Below, one piece after another: positions 10,453 through 22,477 of a stretch of 64,000 nt of DNA (position 1 is its first letter; each line of letters begins with the position of its first letter). Below the pieces are notes generated by a model. That model made no database searches. It saw only the letters and a list, made by a program, of their open reading frames with translations, and was not told where the DNA came from. The stretch covers positions 1,302,001 through 1,366,000 of the forward strand of contig JAMXDE010000014.1 of the NCBI GenBank assembly GCA_026770025.1, written 5' to 3'. This stretch comes from Craspedostauros australis (lineage: Eukaryota; Bacillariophyta; Bacillariophyceae; Mastogloiales; Achnanthaceae). The position numbers were made by a program, and so were the translations under genes.

Positions 10453-11532
10453 ATCACTTCCTTCATTCCAATCCATTATATTATACCATCTAGAGAGAGA
10501 GACTATTTGCACGAGTACGTTTGGTATGTACCACACTCTTCTTTGCCCCATCATACTCGTCCGTAGGCATGGTGAGCATCCGTACCTACTACACAGACAT
10601 CCATTGCAGCATGCATGCTTGCGTTCCGCTCTGGCGGGTGCCGTCTGGGATTACCTGGAGCAGAGATTACTATACACAGGGAGTAATTGCATGAATAGAT
10701 CGTGCTGTGGAATAGTATAGCAGAAGGATGGCACTGTAATAGTACTAGACCACGGTATGCATTCACATGGTCCGAGGAGTACGTTGAGATCACACATCCC
10801 GCCATACCCTTTCATGTACCTACTACGACTACGCCAATACCTCCAATAGAAATCGCGATCTCCCATCCTTGTTGCATCTCCATCCCAGCAATCACGATTC
10901 ACCATCGCGTGACGATTCTAAGGTCGTCGCTTCTTGGTTCGTTGATGATGAAGATGGCGGCGACATCTGCCGATCCGTTACTCTCTTGGATCCAAACGCG
11001 GGAACGACACGACGCCGGCGACGTCTGCTGTATGCGAGCAGCCACGAACAATGCGGAAGCTGGAGGTGAGTCTTCCTAACAGTTGTCCGTTGTGTCTGCA
11101 GGTGGCGGGAATGCTCTTCTCGCGGATCTTCTGGCTGATCAGGGTGAGCGAAAAAGGCGCACAACAACACGGTGTCTTGGATGGAAGCCCTCCTCCAGAA
11201 TGCAACACCGGCCAGCTCGGCCCATCTTGGAAGCGCCAAAATTCGCAGTCGGAGGCAGGTTTCACATGTGAGGTCCAATCCCATGTCGAAGAAGCTGCAT
11301 GTAACCAAAGTTCGCACGATGATGTGCCAACTGGGATAGATTTGCACACATAATAGTATGTGCTATGGTACCTCCTGGGCGCCAAGTTCAGATTCGTGTG
11401 AGGCGAAAAAACAACGAGGAACGTTCCGAGTGTGGACAACGGCCTCAGATCTTTCCTTTGCACCACGACATCCATGCCGATCCACAGCCCTCTCCAGGCA
11501 ATTGTGGAGAGGTCATGGCACAGATTCCCCTC

Positions 11533-11554
11533 AGAGAGAGAGAGAGAGAGAGAG
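11533..11554. repeat. (AG)11 microsatellite
   Basis: Perfect dinucleotide run in intergenic DNA. Confidence 0.95.
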
Positions 11555-12131
11555 GGCAACATTCAAACCTTTGAATTTCATCAGGCGGAGTGCCAGTATA
11601 GGAGTGTTGAGTACTCGATGAGAGACAATTGACATACTCAAGACGAGGAATTGCAATCAATTGTCCCATACTCTAGCCTGTGAAAGCATTCCTCCTGGTA
11701 GTAGAGGAGTCCCTGGAGAAGATTTTGCCACCATCGTTCAAAGCTTCGAAGGTACCAGAATCTACTACTACTATACTCCTCGCCAAGTCGCAAAGAATGG
11801 ATGGTACCCTGTAACGGATCGCAACTTGTGTGGTCTTGGAACAAGTGGCGAACGTGCAAACGGATCGTCGTCGCGTGGCGGCGAAATGGAGGGTCATTTC
11901 ACCGCCTTGCGTTTCCGTTCAACATGACCCATTCGACTCAGTATGTGCAGCAACTGCACGGTGGATTGTGGCGTGACAGTGATACACATGGTGAATCATA
12001 ACGGACATGCCGACAGCGCTCACATTTTCAGCGTATTCCCGCCACTGTCGCGGACTTGTGCCTCACCCGTTTCCCAAGATATGCACAAGTTTGTTTTGTC
12101 AAGCTGTGCTCTCCTGAGTTGCACTGTGTCA

Positions 12132-12168
12132 TGTTGTGTTGTGTTGTGTTGCGTTGCGTTGCGTTGTG
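12132..12168. repeat. GTGTT/GCGTT pentamer array
   Basis: About seven 5-bp units: first GTGTT, then GCGTT, then GTGTG. It lies 530-560 bp before the next start codon. Confidence 0.85.
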
Positions 12169-12520
12169 TGGGAACTTGAATTACAGGTGCAGAGTATTGG
12201 TGGAGGTGGTTGCAGTCTTTCTCCTTTGAGTTCCCGCCGGCGGTGCCGCGGGTGGTTCCATCACCTTCGTTGAGATCGCCATTGCCATCACCGTCATCGT
12301 CGCAGTCGCAATCGCGGTCGCAAGTCCCAACGTCACAACACATTCAGCAGTAAACTCATGGAGTACACAATGGCATCACCACCCCAACAACTGACATAAC
12401 TCACAACCCAAGCATACGAGGAAGCCAAGCGCACAACCACTCAGATCCTGGCACCAACTTCCGAACCGATCACCAAACGCAAACCGCTCTCCTGCTACTC
12501 TGCTGCCACTCTGCACATCC

Positions 12521-12540
12521 AACTCAACTCAACTCAACTC
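12521..12540. repeat. AACTC x4 tandem repeat
   Basis: Four perfect 5-bp units about 155 bp upstream of the start codon at 12694, possibly in the 5' UTR. Confidence 0.9.
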
Positions 12541-12693
12541 GACATCCACGTTCACGTCCACATCCAGAGCCACAGTCACAAGCCATAACAACACTAGCAA
12601 CAACGGCCAGCAACTCACAACACAACAAGTCACAACGCAAAACACAAACACTTCGCATAACAACACGCACAGTCTTTATACAGAGAAGTCAAG

Positions 12694-14393
12694 ATGGCCA
12701 TGAGAAGGACAAGGAAAGGGCTGCTGCTCGCAGCGCTTGCGCTCGCATGCCCTTCACTTGATGGACCGCTGTCATCGTCGTCGTCATCATCATCATCGTC
12801 ACCATCGTTGGTTGTTGCTGCATCGGACTTCACGCAAGTTCGCTACACCAGCAACCTGAGGAGACAGGAACAACTGGCATCCACCAACCAGAAGCGACGC
12901 CTCAAAAGTGACAAGAGCGAGAAAAACAAGAAGAGCGAGAAGAGCGAAAGCAACACCCACCACAACCCGAGCGAACAAGTGAGCACCAAGTCCCCAAAGC
13001 ACAACAAGTCCAGCGATTCGCCGTCAGCATCCAAGACGAACAAATCCAGCGGCAAGGTCGGCAAGAAGTCGGCGCATTCATCAATGCCAGTTGTGCATCC
13101 TCCAAGTACCGAGAGTGCCGATGCTGACAGCAAAAGCGCCACTGCGGGTGCCAGCAAAGGTGGCAATGACAAGAGTGCCACTAACGATGGCAACAACGGC
13201 GGTGACTCTGACAGCAACAGACCCGTGACCGACAAAAAGTCCAAGGACGAGGCAGATACCGTCAAGGAAGAAGACAGGCTCGTGCAGGAACCAATAACAA
13301 CAACGACGCCAACTGCAACAACCAGGGATGCCGGTGCCAACGAAAGCAAGGGTGACCCAACCTATGACGTTAACCTCGACGAAGAGAATATTCCAGACAC
13401 CACTCGATCGTATGTTGACGAGGACAATATACCAGACACCACCCGATCCTCTGCCGACGACAACGACGGAAGCACGGACAGCGATAGCGATGCCGATACT
13501 GATGTTGACGCCGATAGCAATGCCGATGTCGATGCCGATGCCGATGAGGACAATGTTGTCACGACGAGCAGCGACACCAACGGAGATACCGACAGCGACG
13601 AAGACGATAACCCAACATGCGACAAGTGCACATGTCCGTGCGTGCCGACCAACACTACGGACCCAGACAACGGTGCAGAAGAACTCAACGTTCGAATTCG
13701 GTTCAATCTCGTAAGTGCCGAACACGTGTGGTCGATGGCGAGATTCCTCCATAGCGGAGTTGTGACTCTTCATGCTTCGAATGCATATCCTTACTTCGTA
13801 CGAAAACGCTCTGGTTGATCTTTTGCATCCAAACCATCCAAAGCGACACTCTCACACTCATCGTATTCTGCCAACTCTTGCTTTGGCTATTCTGTTCACG
13901 ATTGTGCTCACCACCACCAACGCAAAACGACACAACGTCACGACGATGCTTCCACGTGCCACCGACATGCCTCCATCGCTCACCACAGGATGCCTCCGCA
14001 ATCCGATTCCCAGCCGGCAACGTTCCGGGCGGAAGTGTGCTCCTGAACACCGCCGGCTTCGACGTTTTGCCATTGGAACTGCCAGACAACCTCACCGAAG
14101 TGTCTGTGAGAATAACCGGCGCCTGCACCATCATCGACACAGAGGAGACGGTCACGTCCGCCGACGAGAACCCTGTGTCGGTCTGCACTTTCTCCGTCGA
14201 GCTGGATGACAACGACTCCGGTTTCTTCACTCGAGTGTCGGTATCGGGGTTGATCAACCACGAAGCCTTCCAGGGTAGCTTGCCTGTGACTGGATCTGGC
14301 GGCGCCCTCGACGTCCGAACTGGTGACCTCTTCATCATCTCCCTCAGCGGAACTGGAAACAGCCAGCTCCAGGCTCTCCTGACTCTGCGTTAA
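12694..14393 (+). CDS. Secreted Ser/Lys- and Asp-rich protein, silica/cell-wall candidate
   Basis: Two exons, 12694-13710 and 13989-14393, joined by a GTAAGT...CAG intron in phase 0. The product is 473 aa. Residues 1-20 form a signal peptide, followed by a poly-Ser run encoded by TCG/TCA repeats. An R-R-L site sits at residues 68-70. After it comes a Ser/Lys region with many K-x-x-K and S-K pairs (about 71-130), then a Ser/Asn/Asp region. A duplicated ENIPDTTRS / DNIPDTTRS motif and a run of Asp-Ala-Asp repeats follow (about 225-305). A short Cys cluster (CDKCTCPC, about 309-316) leads to a compact C-terminal domain of about 140 residues that I do not recognise. The layout of signal peptide, RXL and Ser/Lys region resembles silaffin-type diatom wall proteins. 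This is a compositional resemblance only. No membrane anchor is seen. Confidence 0.75.
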
Positions 14394-14996
14394 TCTCTGT
14401 TGACATCGACATTGTCATCATCGTCGTCGTCGTCACCATCGCCGTCGTCACCATCGGCGTCGTCATCTCTACGATTCATAAATTTGTGCGGTCGCTTTTC
14501 CATGTTTGTCTGAAAGAATGCCAATCTTCACATCGGCGCCAACGGATAGGGGCCCCTGCAGAAGCGAGAAAGCAACGCAAAACCAAAGCCAGTTAACTCT
14601 TGATAGATGCGCATTGCTTACAAAACAGACACTCCACTCAGTTCCGATACTATTTGAAGCACTGTCGCATCATTGCCTTGAATGGCTCGCATGATAGGAC
14701 TTTCGAGTGTCGTTTCCGATGTACTCGCATGTTATACTCTGCAGCATTTGCATTCTGGTCGACCATGCAAACTATGCACATACGTACGGCTACGAGTAGT
14801 ACATTACAGACGAAGCCTTCAACATGCAGCAAATTGTCCAGCGGTGGAAATGTGAAACCTGGTGAGTTCTCTATGATTGGCACGAACAGATCCGGAGAAG
14901 CGTTGACGTCGTCCTCTATGATCACACCTGCGTGATGATGATACGGACGCTGCTGAGACAACGCCAGAAGAAGCTCTCACCAATCCAACGGTGCGT
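14394..14996. other. Convergent intergenic region
   Basis: About 600 bp between two 3' ends. The first 80 bp are rich in TCATCG/TCGTCG trinucleotides. No coding signal is seen. Confidence 0.5.
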
Positions 14997-16502
14997 TTAC
15001 ACCACGTGATATCGCACTTTGGAGGATTTGCTGGAGCGGGCATTCGCAGTGTGAGCAGATCCATTCGCGTTGTCCGCAGTCCCCTGGTACACGGTTTTTC
15101 TCATCGATGATGACGACCCCGAGGGTGTCAGATCCCCGCTCTCAACGTCCCCGTGGAAAGGACCACCATCCACCAACGAATTGCAGGGTGGCTGGTCGGA
15201 GAACTCTCCTCCGCTCCGGTCGGAATCCTTCGTTCGCAACCGTCGCTGCCGTCTGGACTTGGCCGTTGCAGCTTTTTGGCGTTTGCTGCCTCTCCGCAGA
15301 GACTTTGCAGTCAGGGCTCCCATGAAGATGGCAATGCCAACAATGTGCTCTAATGTGCAGGCATTGTTGAAGAGCAGGAATGAGAGGAAGAGGGTGGTGG
15401 CCTTTCTGGCCGTGGAGGTTAACGACATGGACAGCGCTCCGAAGTTTTTGGTGATGGCAGCAGAACAGGAGCTGCCGAAGAATCCCATGGACGAGAAGAG
15501 AACCATGACGCCGATCTTGCCAGAGACGGTCCACGTCCGCTTGTCCATCGGCACGTGCGCTTGCTGCTCTGCGTAGGTTCCGTCCTGCAGCATCCAGACG
15601 AGTCCATCACGCATGTCGCCCTTGAGGACGGCCGCGGCGGCGATGGCCACGAGCGCGATGGAGTACATGCGGAAGATGAATTCATCCTGACCGACGCCGA
15701 ATCGGTTCATGATGTTCTCGCTCATGTTTGTGATGGCGCCGTCGCAGATGAGACTGACGGTGAGCATCATGACACCGGTCGCTGAGAAGACGGCCGATGA
15801 GTTGGCATCGGCATGCATGAAGATCACCAGTCCGGTGACAATGCAAAGGACGATGAGGTAATCCACCAGCTTGTACACCTTCTTCGACAGCAGGACGCCG
15901 AAGAGCATGGTGAAGACGACTCTGGATGACTTCATGAGAGTCTTGGCGGGGTAGTTGACGTACTGCATGGCCATGTTGGTCATGCCCAGATCGACAGCTC
16001 TGAGGAGCGAGAGGCCGAGGTAGATTGTGAATGGAACGACGGCAGCCTTCATGGTGCTCGAGACTTTGGAGTTGGCGTACTTGGCGTGTTGCTTCCGTCG
16101 TTTCTGCGATTCGTAAACGTACGTTCTGAGCACAAAGGCTAGGACTGTGTATCCCGTGAATTGCACAGTCGCCAAGAAGAGCCCGAGCTGTCTGCCGCAT
16201 AGCTGCACCGAGAGGAGTTCCTGAAGGTACCCGTATAGCAGCGAGAATGAGAAGACCCCCGAAGCGCAGAAGAAGAACTGAGACCTTGGCGGCATGTGCG
16301 AAATGTCCATTCCGAGCACCAGCACAGGTTCGGAGACGAGATCCTCGAAGAACTCCAGATCAGAGACGGATGTGACGGACATGGAGCCCTTCGAGAGCGG
16401 GGCCTGGGGCACCACGTTGCCAGCCGCTGCATCGGCATCGTCCAGTGTCGCCATGCCTTGGTACTCGTAGGCAGGCTGCCGTTCCTGATGCTTCCGTCTC
16501 AT
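14997..16502 (-). CDS. UAA-family nucleotide-sugar/PAPS transporter, SLC35B3-like
   Basis: Intronless, 501 aa, with about ten hydrophobic segments between residues 70 and 430. The core reads FFFCASGVFSFSLLYGYLQE, then MQYVNYPAKTLMKSSRVV, LICDGAITNMSENIM, FFGSSCSAAITKNFGAL and TSTARKATTLFLSFLLF. These match the UAA transporter family and fit PAPST2/SLC35B3 best, which carries 3'-phosphoadenylyl sulfate into the Golgi for sulfotransferases. Sulfated polysaccharides and tyrosines would be the likely users. Both tails are hydrophilic: the N-terminal 65 residues, and a C-terminal 75 residues rich in Lys/Arg then Ser. A first Met at 16502 is used; no longer in-frame start is evident. Substrate specificity within the family is inferred. 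The gene is convergent with 12694-14393. Confidence 0.85.
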   Translation of the reverse strand: MRRKHQERQPAYEYQGMATLDDADAAAGNVVPQAPLSKGSMSVTSVSDLEFFEDLVSEPVLVLGMDISHMPPRSQFFFCASGVFSFSLLYGYLQELLSVQLCGRQLGLFLATVQFTGYTVLAFVLRTYVYESQKRRKQHAKYANSKVSSTMKAAVVPFTIYLGLSLLRAVDLGMTNMAMQYVNYPAKTLMKSSRVVFTMLFGVLLSKKVYKLVDYLIVLCIVTGLVIFMHADANSSAVFSATGVMMLTVSLICDGAITNMSENIMNRFGVGQDEFIFRMYSIALVAIAAAAVLKGDMRDGLVWMLQDGTYAEQQAHVPMDKRTWTVSGKIGVMVLFSSMGFFGSSCSAAITKNFGALSMSLTSTARKATTLFLSFLLFNNACTLEHIVGIAIFMGALTAKSLRRGSKRQKAATAKSRRQRRLRTKDSDRSGGEFSDQPPCNSLVDGGPFHGDVESGDLTPSGSSSSMRKTVYQGTADNANGSAHTANARSSKSSKVRYHVV

Positions 16503-17819
16503 GCTGTGCGATGTATGGCCAGGGACGAGTGGTACGTGTGGAGCCTTCGGACTGCTCGTCGTCGTCGTCGTCGTCGTGGCAGTATGGTGTGGAGTAAGTC
16601 GAGGATTATGTGATCCAGTGTGAGGATGGATGCGTTCTCTACTCCTACGGATATGTGTATGGTATTATACCTGGACAATGTTCTGATGAGCTCCTCAACT
16701 ATCTTGCTTCCGTGTGTGACTTGTCCACCTTGTCTGCAGCTATTATTATGTATTATATAATATAACACAAGTTATACAAATACCGTGTCGGGTGTTGGTA
16801 GGCTTTGTGACGAAAGCAGCCATCCAGAAGCACAGATCTTCGACTGCCCTCTCCTTGGTGGCGTTGCTCTTGGGATGTGTGGGCGTGGGCGTGAGCGTGG
16901 GAGTTGTGATGCGATGTGACGGTGTGAACGCTCGCGGCGCCAAAGTGGTGTTCCACGCCCACGCTGTTGGTCATTTGCGTCAATCGTGCCATGTGACCGA
17001 AAAATCGGCCACCGACCAACACAAGAAACGAGATGAGACAGTTGGAAAAACATTTGCCAAAACGGATGCAGAACCACCGAAAGGACAAGAGTTGGCAGAG
17101 CAAAAGACAAGATCCTGCCACTTCCTCTCGACTTGTACAGATAGGGATACCAATCAATAAGATATACTCTACTCTGCTCTAATCTACTCTCTCTGAAGAG
17201 AGTAAGTCCATCCTAACAGCGCTCACATTGGACGTGCGCGGACAAGAAACGCAATTTCATCTCTATTTGCTTGCTTTGAATATTATTCTTCCTCCTCCTC
17301 CTCCTCTTCGTCACCATGCAAACATCGAATACCATTGGTCATCCATCTCAGGAACCTATCTTTAAGTTCTAACGTAGACTTCTTCGTGTTGCATTCTACT
17401 CTGCTATTTTATGCAACAGGTCTCCTTGTGATCTTCATGCTTGTACATAGCTGCAATTTGCGTTCCGATTCTCGTTCTCTGATTTTCTATTCGCTTAACT
17501 AACTTCATTTCGTAGTTGTGAGTGGTACACAATTAGTCCTTATGATGACCCATTCCGAACCACGAAACCGAACGGGAACAACCACGATGCTTCACGAAGA
17601 AGGAACAAACATGGGACGGAACGAACGACCACACCAACAAAGGAAGTGAGCAAGCAAGATCGCCACCATCGTCATCACCACCACCATCCCCAAACACAAC
17701 CCAACCCAACCCAACCCAATCCCACTCACCATCACACAACACAACACCTTGTGACAGCCCTCGAATCGTCATTAGCAACACTAACAACATTCCCAATATC
17801 AGCAAAGGACATTGGCAAG
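16503..17819. other. Intergenic region between divergent genes
   Basis: It lies between the PAPS transporter (minus) and TIM44 (plus). A GTCGTC run at 16557-16577 abuts the transporter leader, and a CCAAC array occurs at 17697-17720. The frames at 16753-17160 on both strands lack any recognisable domain and are not called. Confidence 0.5.
17697..17720. repeat. CCAAC pentamer repeat
   Basis: Almost five units about 100 bp before the TIM44 start, probably in its 5' leader. Confidence 0.85.
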
Positions 17820-19692
17820 ATGATCTCCGCAGGACGAACCCTTATCCTCCGAAGAGGATTGCAACATGAGAGGCTCATGAGGCATGGCCGATCGGCGTTG
17901 TTCAGGAAATATCCTGGTGCGAATACTCGTGCTGGTCATGGCATGGACAACAGCCGGGGCCGCTTCTGCCGTGCGTTCAGTTCTTCGCCGCCACCCCCTT
18001 CGTCATCATCTGAGTCATCGTCGGAAGCTTCATCAGAGGCGACGACAGGGAACGGCCACAAGGACAGCAAGAAGGAGTCTCTGGAGGACACCGTCCACCG
18101 TATGACAGGAGACGATTCGCCCAGCAGCTCTGGCTTTGACGGCATCCTGCGCACCGCCGCCGGTTCCTGGTCCTCGTTCCAGCAAGAGATTGGCAGTACC
18201 TGGCAGGATCTGCTCAAATCTGGTCAGCCGAAGGACATCAACAAGAAGATCCGCCATCCGGTGGCCACATCGGAGGGCGACAAGGAGTACACGGGCCCTG
18301 TCGAGATCATGGTCATCGACGAGAGCGAGAACCTTACTGCGTGGGAGCGTATGCAAAAACGCTTGACGGAAGCCCCCATCATCCAAGGTGAGTCAGCCAT
18401 TCCCTGCTCTCTTGCTTGCTTTGCTTCTCTTCGTGCCGTTCTTCGTGCCCAACAGTGTGGCGCGTGATGCGCGTACATCTCGACGGGCTCGCCGTTTGTC
18501 ACGGTGCTGATTGGTGTTGATCGCTGAACAGAGTGCTGAATGCAGTGTTCTTGCCAGACCGTTCTGATACCCGACGTCTTGGCGAACTCGACGAGAAGAA
18601 CTATGCACCAGCCCAGAGTCATCAACAAAGAATTTGCATTCCAAAAACTGCATTCGTATTGTTGTTTTCAGATCGTTGCAAGTGAATTGCTGTGACAACA
18701 ACTGACAAAACATTCCATCATGCGCTACGTTTGCGCAAATCAAATGAAAATCGGCCACTCGTTGTCAAACCACGAACATTCACGCACGCAGACATGCTCA
18801 ACAGAACGGATGAGTTCATGGAGAAATCGGGTGCCAAGGACGCCAAGCAGAAGATAGACCATCTGTCGGAGGATGCCAGAGAGGCATGGGAGACGAGTCA
18901 AAATCCATGGGTGTACCGAATCAGTAGCGTGTACGACACCCTCACTGCGGAAACACCGGAAGCGATGACGGTCAACGAGCTGCGCAAACTCGATCCCGAC
19001 TTCACGCTGGAGGCCTGGAGGCAGGATGTCGTGGAGCACACCTTGCCACGGATCATGGGGTGGTTCCTGGAAGGCAAGATCAACCAGCTCAAGCCGTGGT
19101 TGGGCGAGTCGGTCTTCAAACGGCTTGCTGCTGAGATGACGGCCCGCAAACAGGAGGGTGTGCAAATCGACACACACGTGCTCGGAATCATGAATTCTGA
19201 AATCCTGGCCTGCGAGGTGAGTGGCCAAAATGCCAACTGAGATGCATGCTTGGGTGTTTGTGTTGGTTGTTGAATGCTGCATTCCGTTCTATTCTGACTT
19301 ATCATGTGCATCATCAAATCGATTGTGACGATCTCAACTCATCCGCCATTCATAACTCACCATCATCACTCGTATGGTGCTTGTACTTCCACGTTTACTT
19401 GCACTTATGCGAATGCAATATCGCATGGCACTGATAATTGACACTTGATACTTGGCAATTACAGATGGATACTGTGAACAAAGGCTCGCCGATCATCCTG
19501 CTCCATTTCATGTGCCAACAGATTAACTGCGTGAAGAAGAAGAGTGATGGCACGGTCGTCGAGGGATCGGAAGATGACATTCGTGCCAACTCCTACGTCG
19601 CCGCGTTCCAGCGAGAGTACGATGAGGCACTTGGCGAACTGAACTGGAAGATCGTTGACTTTCGATTCAATGGTGCGATTGCTTACTTGTAG
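17820..19692 (+). CDS. TIM44: TIM44, mitochondrial import motor subunit
   Basis: Three exons: 17820-18387, 18792-19216 and 19465-19692, giving 406 aa. Introns are GTGAGT...CAG (phase 1, 404 bp) and GTGAGT...CAG (phase 0, 248 bp). The start at 17820 opens an Arg-rich amphipathic presequence (MISAGRTLILRRG, to about residue 40) with no acidic residues near the start, as expected for the matrix. Residues 40-190 are Ser-rich and then helical. The conserved C-terminal TIM44 domain (about 200-400) includes LRKLDPDFTLEAWRQD, VLGIMNSEILACE, IILLHFMCQQINCVKK and VVEGSEDDIRANSYVAAFQ. TIM44 tethers mtHsp70 to the TIM23 channel at the inner membrane. The frame is open upstream of 17820, but those residues are His/Pro/Thr-rich leader and unlike a presequence. 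Confidence 0.92.
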
Positions 19693-20271
19693 ACCGTCCG
19701 CTGGAATGTCTGCGCAGAGTACTCATTTAGGTGGGACATTTGTTTTGGATATTCGTACTGCTGTACGAGTATGCAGCAGCAGTTCAATCTTTCAATGAAT
19801 CAATCAGATGGCGTCTCGGTTCAGGAGTACATGCTTACATGCATTCCAGTTCCAACTGCTCCATGAGAGTGTGAACAGATGATACCACCGGAGAAGTAAC
19901 AATCAAAGTCACGTGCTTCCTTCCTTCTAATTCCATGGTTGAGGAGGCTGCTTTCCTTTTTCATGTCACTCCCAACCGTCCTCGAAAGTGTTTGGTCCAT
20001 TGGAGTTTGGTGTGCTTTGCATGGTACTGTGGAAAGGTAGTCTGCTCTCCAACATTGCAGCACCGCGACTGACGCATAGATCATTACAGTGTCTTCTTTG
20101 CCACTCCCAGTCACAACCAAGCTTGACGCTCACGAAGTGCAAGTCTTCGGCACAGCCAGGGAGCTGTATCAAGTGCAGTATCTGAATATCTGACAATGAA
20201 GATGATTGTTGAGCTGGCACGTTACTGTCTCTCGTGTACCTATCATATTACTTTACCTTCGTGCCTCCTCC
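19693..20271. other. Convergent 3'-3' intergenic region
   Basis: About 580 bp between the stop codons of TIM44 and RPN8. It holds a GAGTACTC palindrome at 19717-19724, 25 bp past the TIM44 stop. No coding exon is seen. Confidence 0.55.
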
Positions 20272-21690
20272 TTACTTCTTTGCAGGCGCCGACTTCGCAC
20301 CTTTCTCCTTGGCCTTATCCTTGTCGCTCTCCTTGCCCTTCTCCTTTTCAGGTTCGGCATCCTTCTTCTCCTCGCCCAAAGCATCGAGCCCGTGATCTCC
20401 GAATCGGATTCGGTTGCTAATGAGATCGTGCAAGGCGATCACAGTTCGTATCAGCGAGCTGAGGTAGATGGCCATGTGCATATCGTTCGTCTTTATCAAC
20501 ATGCTGCGGACCATCTCTTCCGTGTCCAAGTTCGGAAGGAGGTTGACGATGTTCTGCAAGTTCGCGACAATGTCCGGGTTGGTCTTTTGCTTGCCGGCGA
20601 GGCAATCCTCCAAATAGTCTTTGCACTCCACGAGTTTGTCTGTCAAAGTGGTGAGGCCAGCCATCTTGCCCTTGATGAGCGATGCGACAGTGCTGATGGT
20701 CGGGTCGTTGATGTCGCGGAGCAGATGCTCCACGCCAACTTCCTCCGCCTCCATGGCACCCATCTGCGATGGCACGTGCGCGAATGTCTTCTTCAGCTGT
20801 CGCTGCCCATCCTTCGTCGACACTTCCTCGATGACCTTGTAGGCCGTGGTTGGCATGGTGGTGCGATCTGGCCGAACATCGATGATGCAGAAAACAGAGG
20901 GTGTGATCGACGATGCTGGCAGGAAGCGCTGGACGATCTCATGGATCCTCAGGTCGTTGGATCTTATTTGCGGGCCCGTGGAGTAGAATCCGACCACTCT
21001 CTCCTTCGAGTTCACCTTGCGGAACATGTGCAGCATGTTCTCCAAATAGTTGTGATCCAAGTAGAACACGGTCTGAGGTTGGTGCACGTGCGTGCGTTTG
21101 TGTGTGTGTGAATGCGTTCGTGGACGTGCGCGCGTTTCAATGTTGCAGAAATAGAGACGGTGCGCAAATCAATAGGACGATTGGGAGTGGCGTGAGAAAG
21201 GGACACGTTGTGAGGTTGGTGGGGGCCTTGGCTTGGTTCGCATAGGTCAGAACGCAGTGGTAGACATCGCTGAACCAAGGCGCAGAAGCTGTGCACAGGC
21301 CAATCAAAGCAGTTGTGACCATGCCCACCAGACACACAGCACACCCACAAACGAACGGTCACGAACGAACGATCACGAATGAACAGATATCAAAGAGTCT
21401 CAGCATACTCTACAAGTACTGCGGAGTGGACGATGCACAGGAACATGACTTACGGGGTTTCTGGAATCCTCCTCGAAGGGCACCGCGAAGGAGTTGGTGA
21501 CATCGACGCTTCCCTTGACGACGCTCCCCAGCAGCACACCGACGACACGTTTTCGGGTTCCTCGTGCAACTCTGTGATAGTGATCCGCGGCACTGAGCAG
21601 CACCATGGGATGCATGGTCACATCCTCCACATCACCCAGCTTGGTGATCGGCTGGAGGGGGGTTTCTTCGTCATCGACTTCCACGGACAT
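20272..21690 (-). CDS. RPN8: 26S proteasome regulatory subunit RPN8 (PSMD7)
   Basis: Two exons on the minus strand, 21690-21454 and 21072-20272, give 345 aa with a 381-bp phase-0 intron (GTAAGT...CAG). The MPN domain spans about residues 20-160 ([37 protein letters not shown]). At the position where RPN11 has its metal-binding His-x-His, this protein reads [20 protein letters not shown]. The JAMM zinc site is therefore absent, as in all RPN8 proteins, which pair with RPN11 in the lid as a structural partner. The helical C-terminal half is typical ([33 protein letters not shown]). The tail is a Lys/Glu-rich KEKE-type segment of about 35 residues. Start chosen at MSVEVDD; other upstream in-frame Mets lie in a low-quality leader. 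Confidence 0.93.
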
Positions 21691-22477
21691 CGCGATCGTG
21701 ATAGTGCTTTCTCTTGCTTCTGGCGTTGCTCGTGACACACACACTCTCTCTCTCTTTGTCTCTCTTTGTCTTCCCGCAGAGAGATGCTCCTGATGCAGTA
21801 GAATGGAATAGCGTTGCGTTTGTTGTGGTCGATCCGAGAAACAACAGTGTGTTGTCTGTTCGGTTGGTTGTTTGTTTCGGCACAGCACAACACGACAGAG
21901 AAGAGAAGGAAGTGGCAACTCGTTGGGGTGTGTTCTGTCCGTGTCTCTTTCGGCAGTGTTGTCGCCATCGTTGTCGTCGTGTGTTTTGGATTTGGTTTGG
22001 CTTTTTCTGCCATGGTCTTTCATGTTCGATTGGATCTTTTGGTCGTGCGAGTCAAAGTTGTTGCTGACATATATTTATCATTATTAGGCCAGTGTGCTTC
22101 CTAGACTTTTCCAGACCAACAGATTTCTCGCAAAAAGCAAAGTCGTGAGGCAAACAAGCCAGGCCATCAAGAAAACAACGCCGACACTCACGCCAACACC
22201 AACAAGAACACTGAGATGACGACGATGACGAAGATGGAGATGATGGAGATGACGATACCAACAACAACCCACACTCCAACGAAGCAAGGAGGTAGCTGCC
22301 CACATCAGGACCAGAAATCGCATTGACAAATCTATCATCTTCGGAAACATCGCCGTAGACACTCCCACAGTACTCCAACAGACCACCCTGCTCTCCAGAG
22401 AGTCGAAGGAATACCAGCACTCTACCGGTACAGCTACAGGCACAGCTACAGGCACAGCTACGGATACTCCAATCATC
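21691..22477. other. Divergent promoter region of RPN8 and UTP15
   Basis: About 790 bp with CT-rich and GTT-rich tracts and a GAT/GAC-rich segment near 22215-22255. No coding exon is seen. Two conserved housekeeping genes share this upstream region. Confidence 0.5.

Larger units (their letters stand above)
10453..12693. other. Gene-poor 2.2-kb intergenic stretch
   Basis: No exon of a recognisable protein is seen on either strand. The longest open frame (minus, 10978-11562) has no domain and runs across an AG microsatellite. The stretch holds an (AG)11 tract at 11533-11554, a GTGTT/GCGTT array at 12132-12168, four AACTC units at 12521-12540, and a GAGTACTC palindrome at 11609-11616. Confidence 0.55.

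Noticed and set aside
10978..11562. Minus-strand 194-codon frame
   Set aside because: It begins in an AG microsatellite (poly Ser/Leu) and shows no domain or neighbour-like codon use.
16753..17160. Overlapping frames on both strands upstream of TIM44
   Set aside because: Both are similar in length, neither has a domain, and one is mostly basic low-complexity sequence.
20206..21111. Plus-strand 301-codon frame opposite RPN8
   Set aside because: It is the complement of the conserved RPN8 exon; its Val/Leu/Asp composition comes from the antisense reading.
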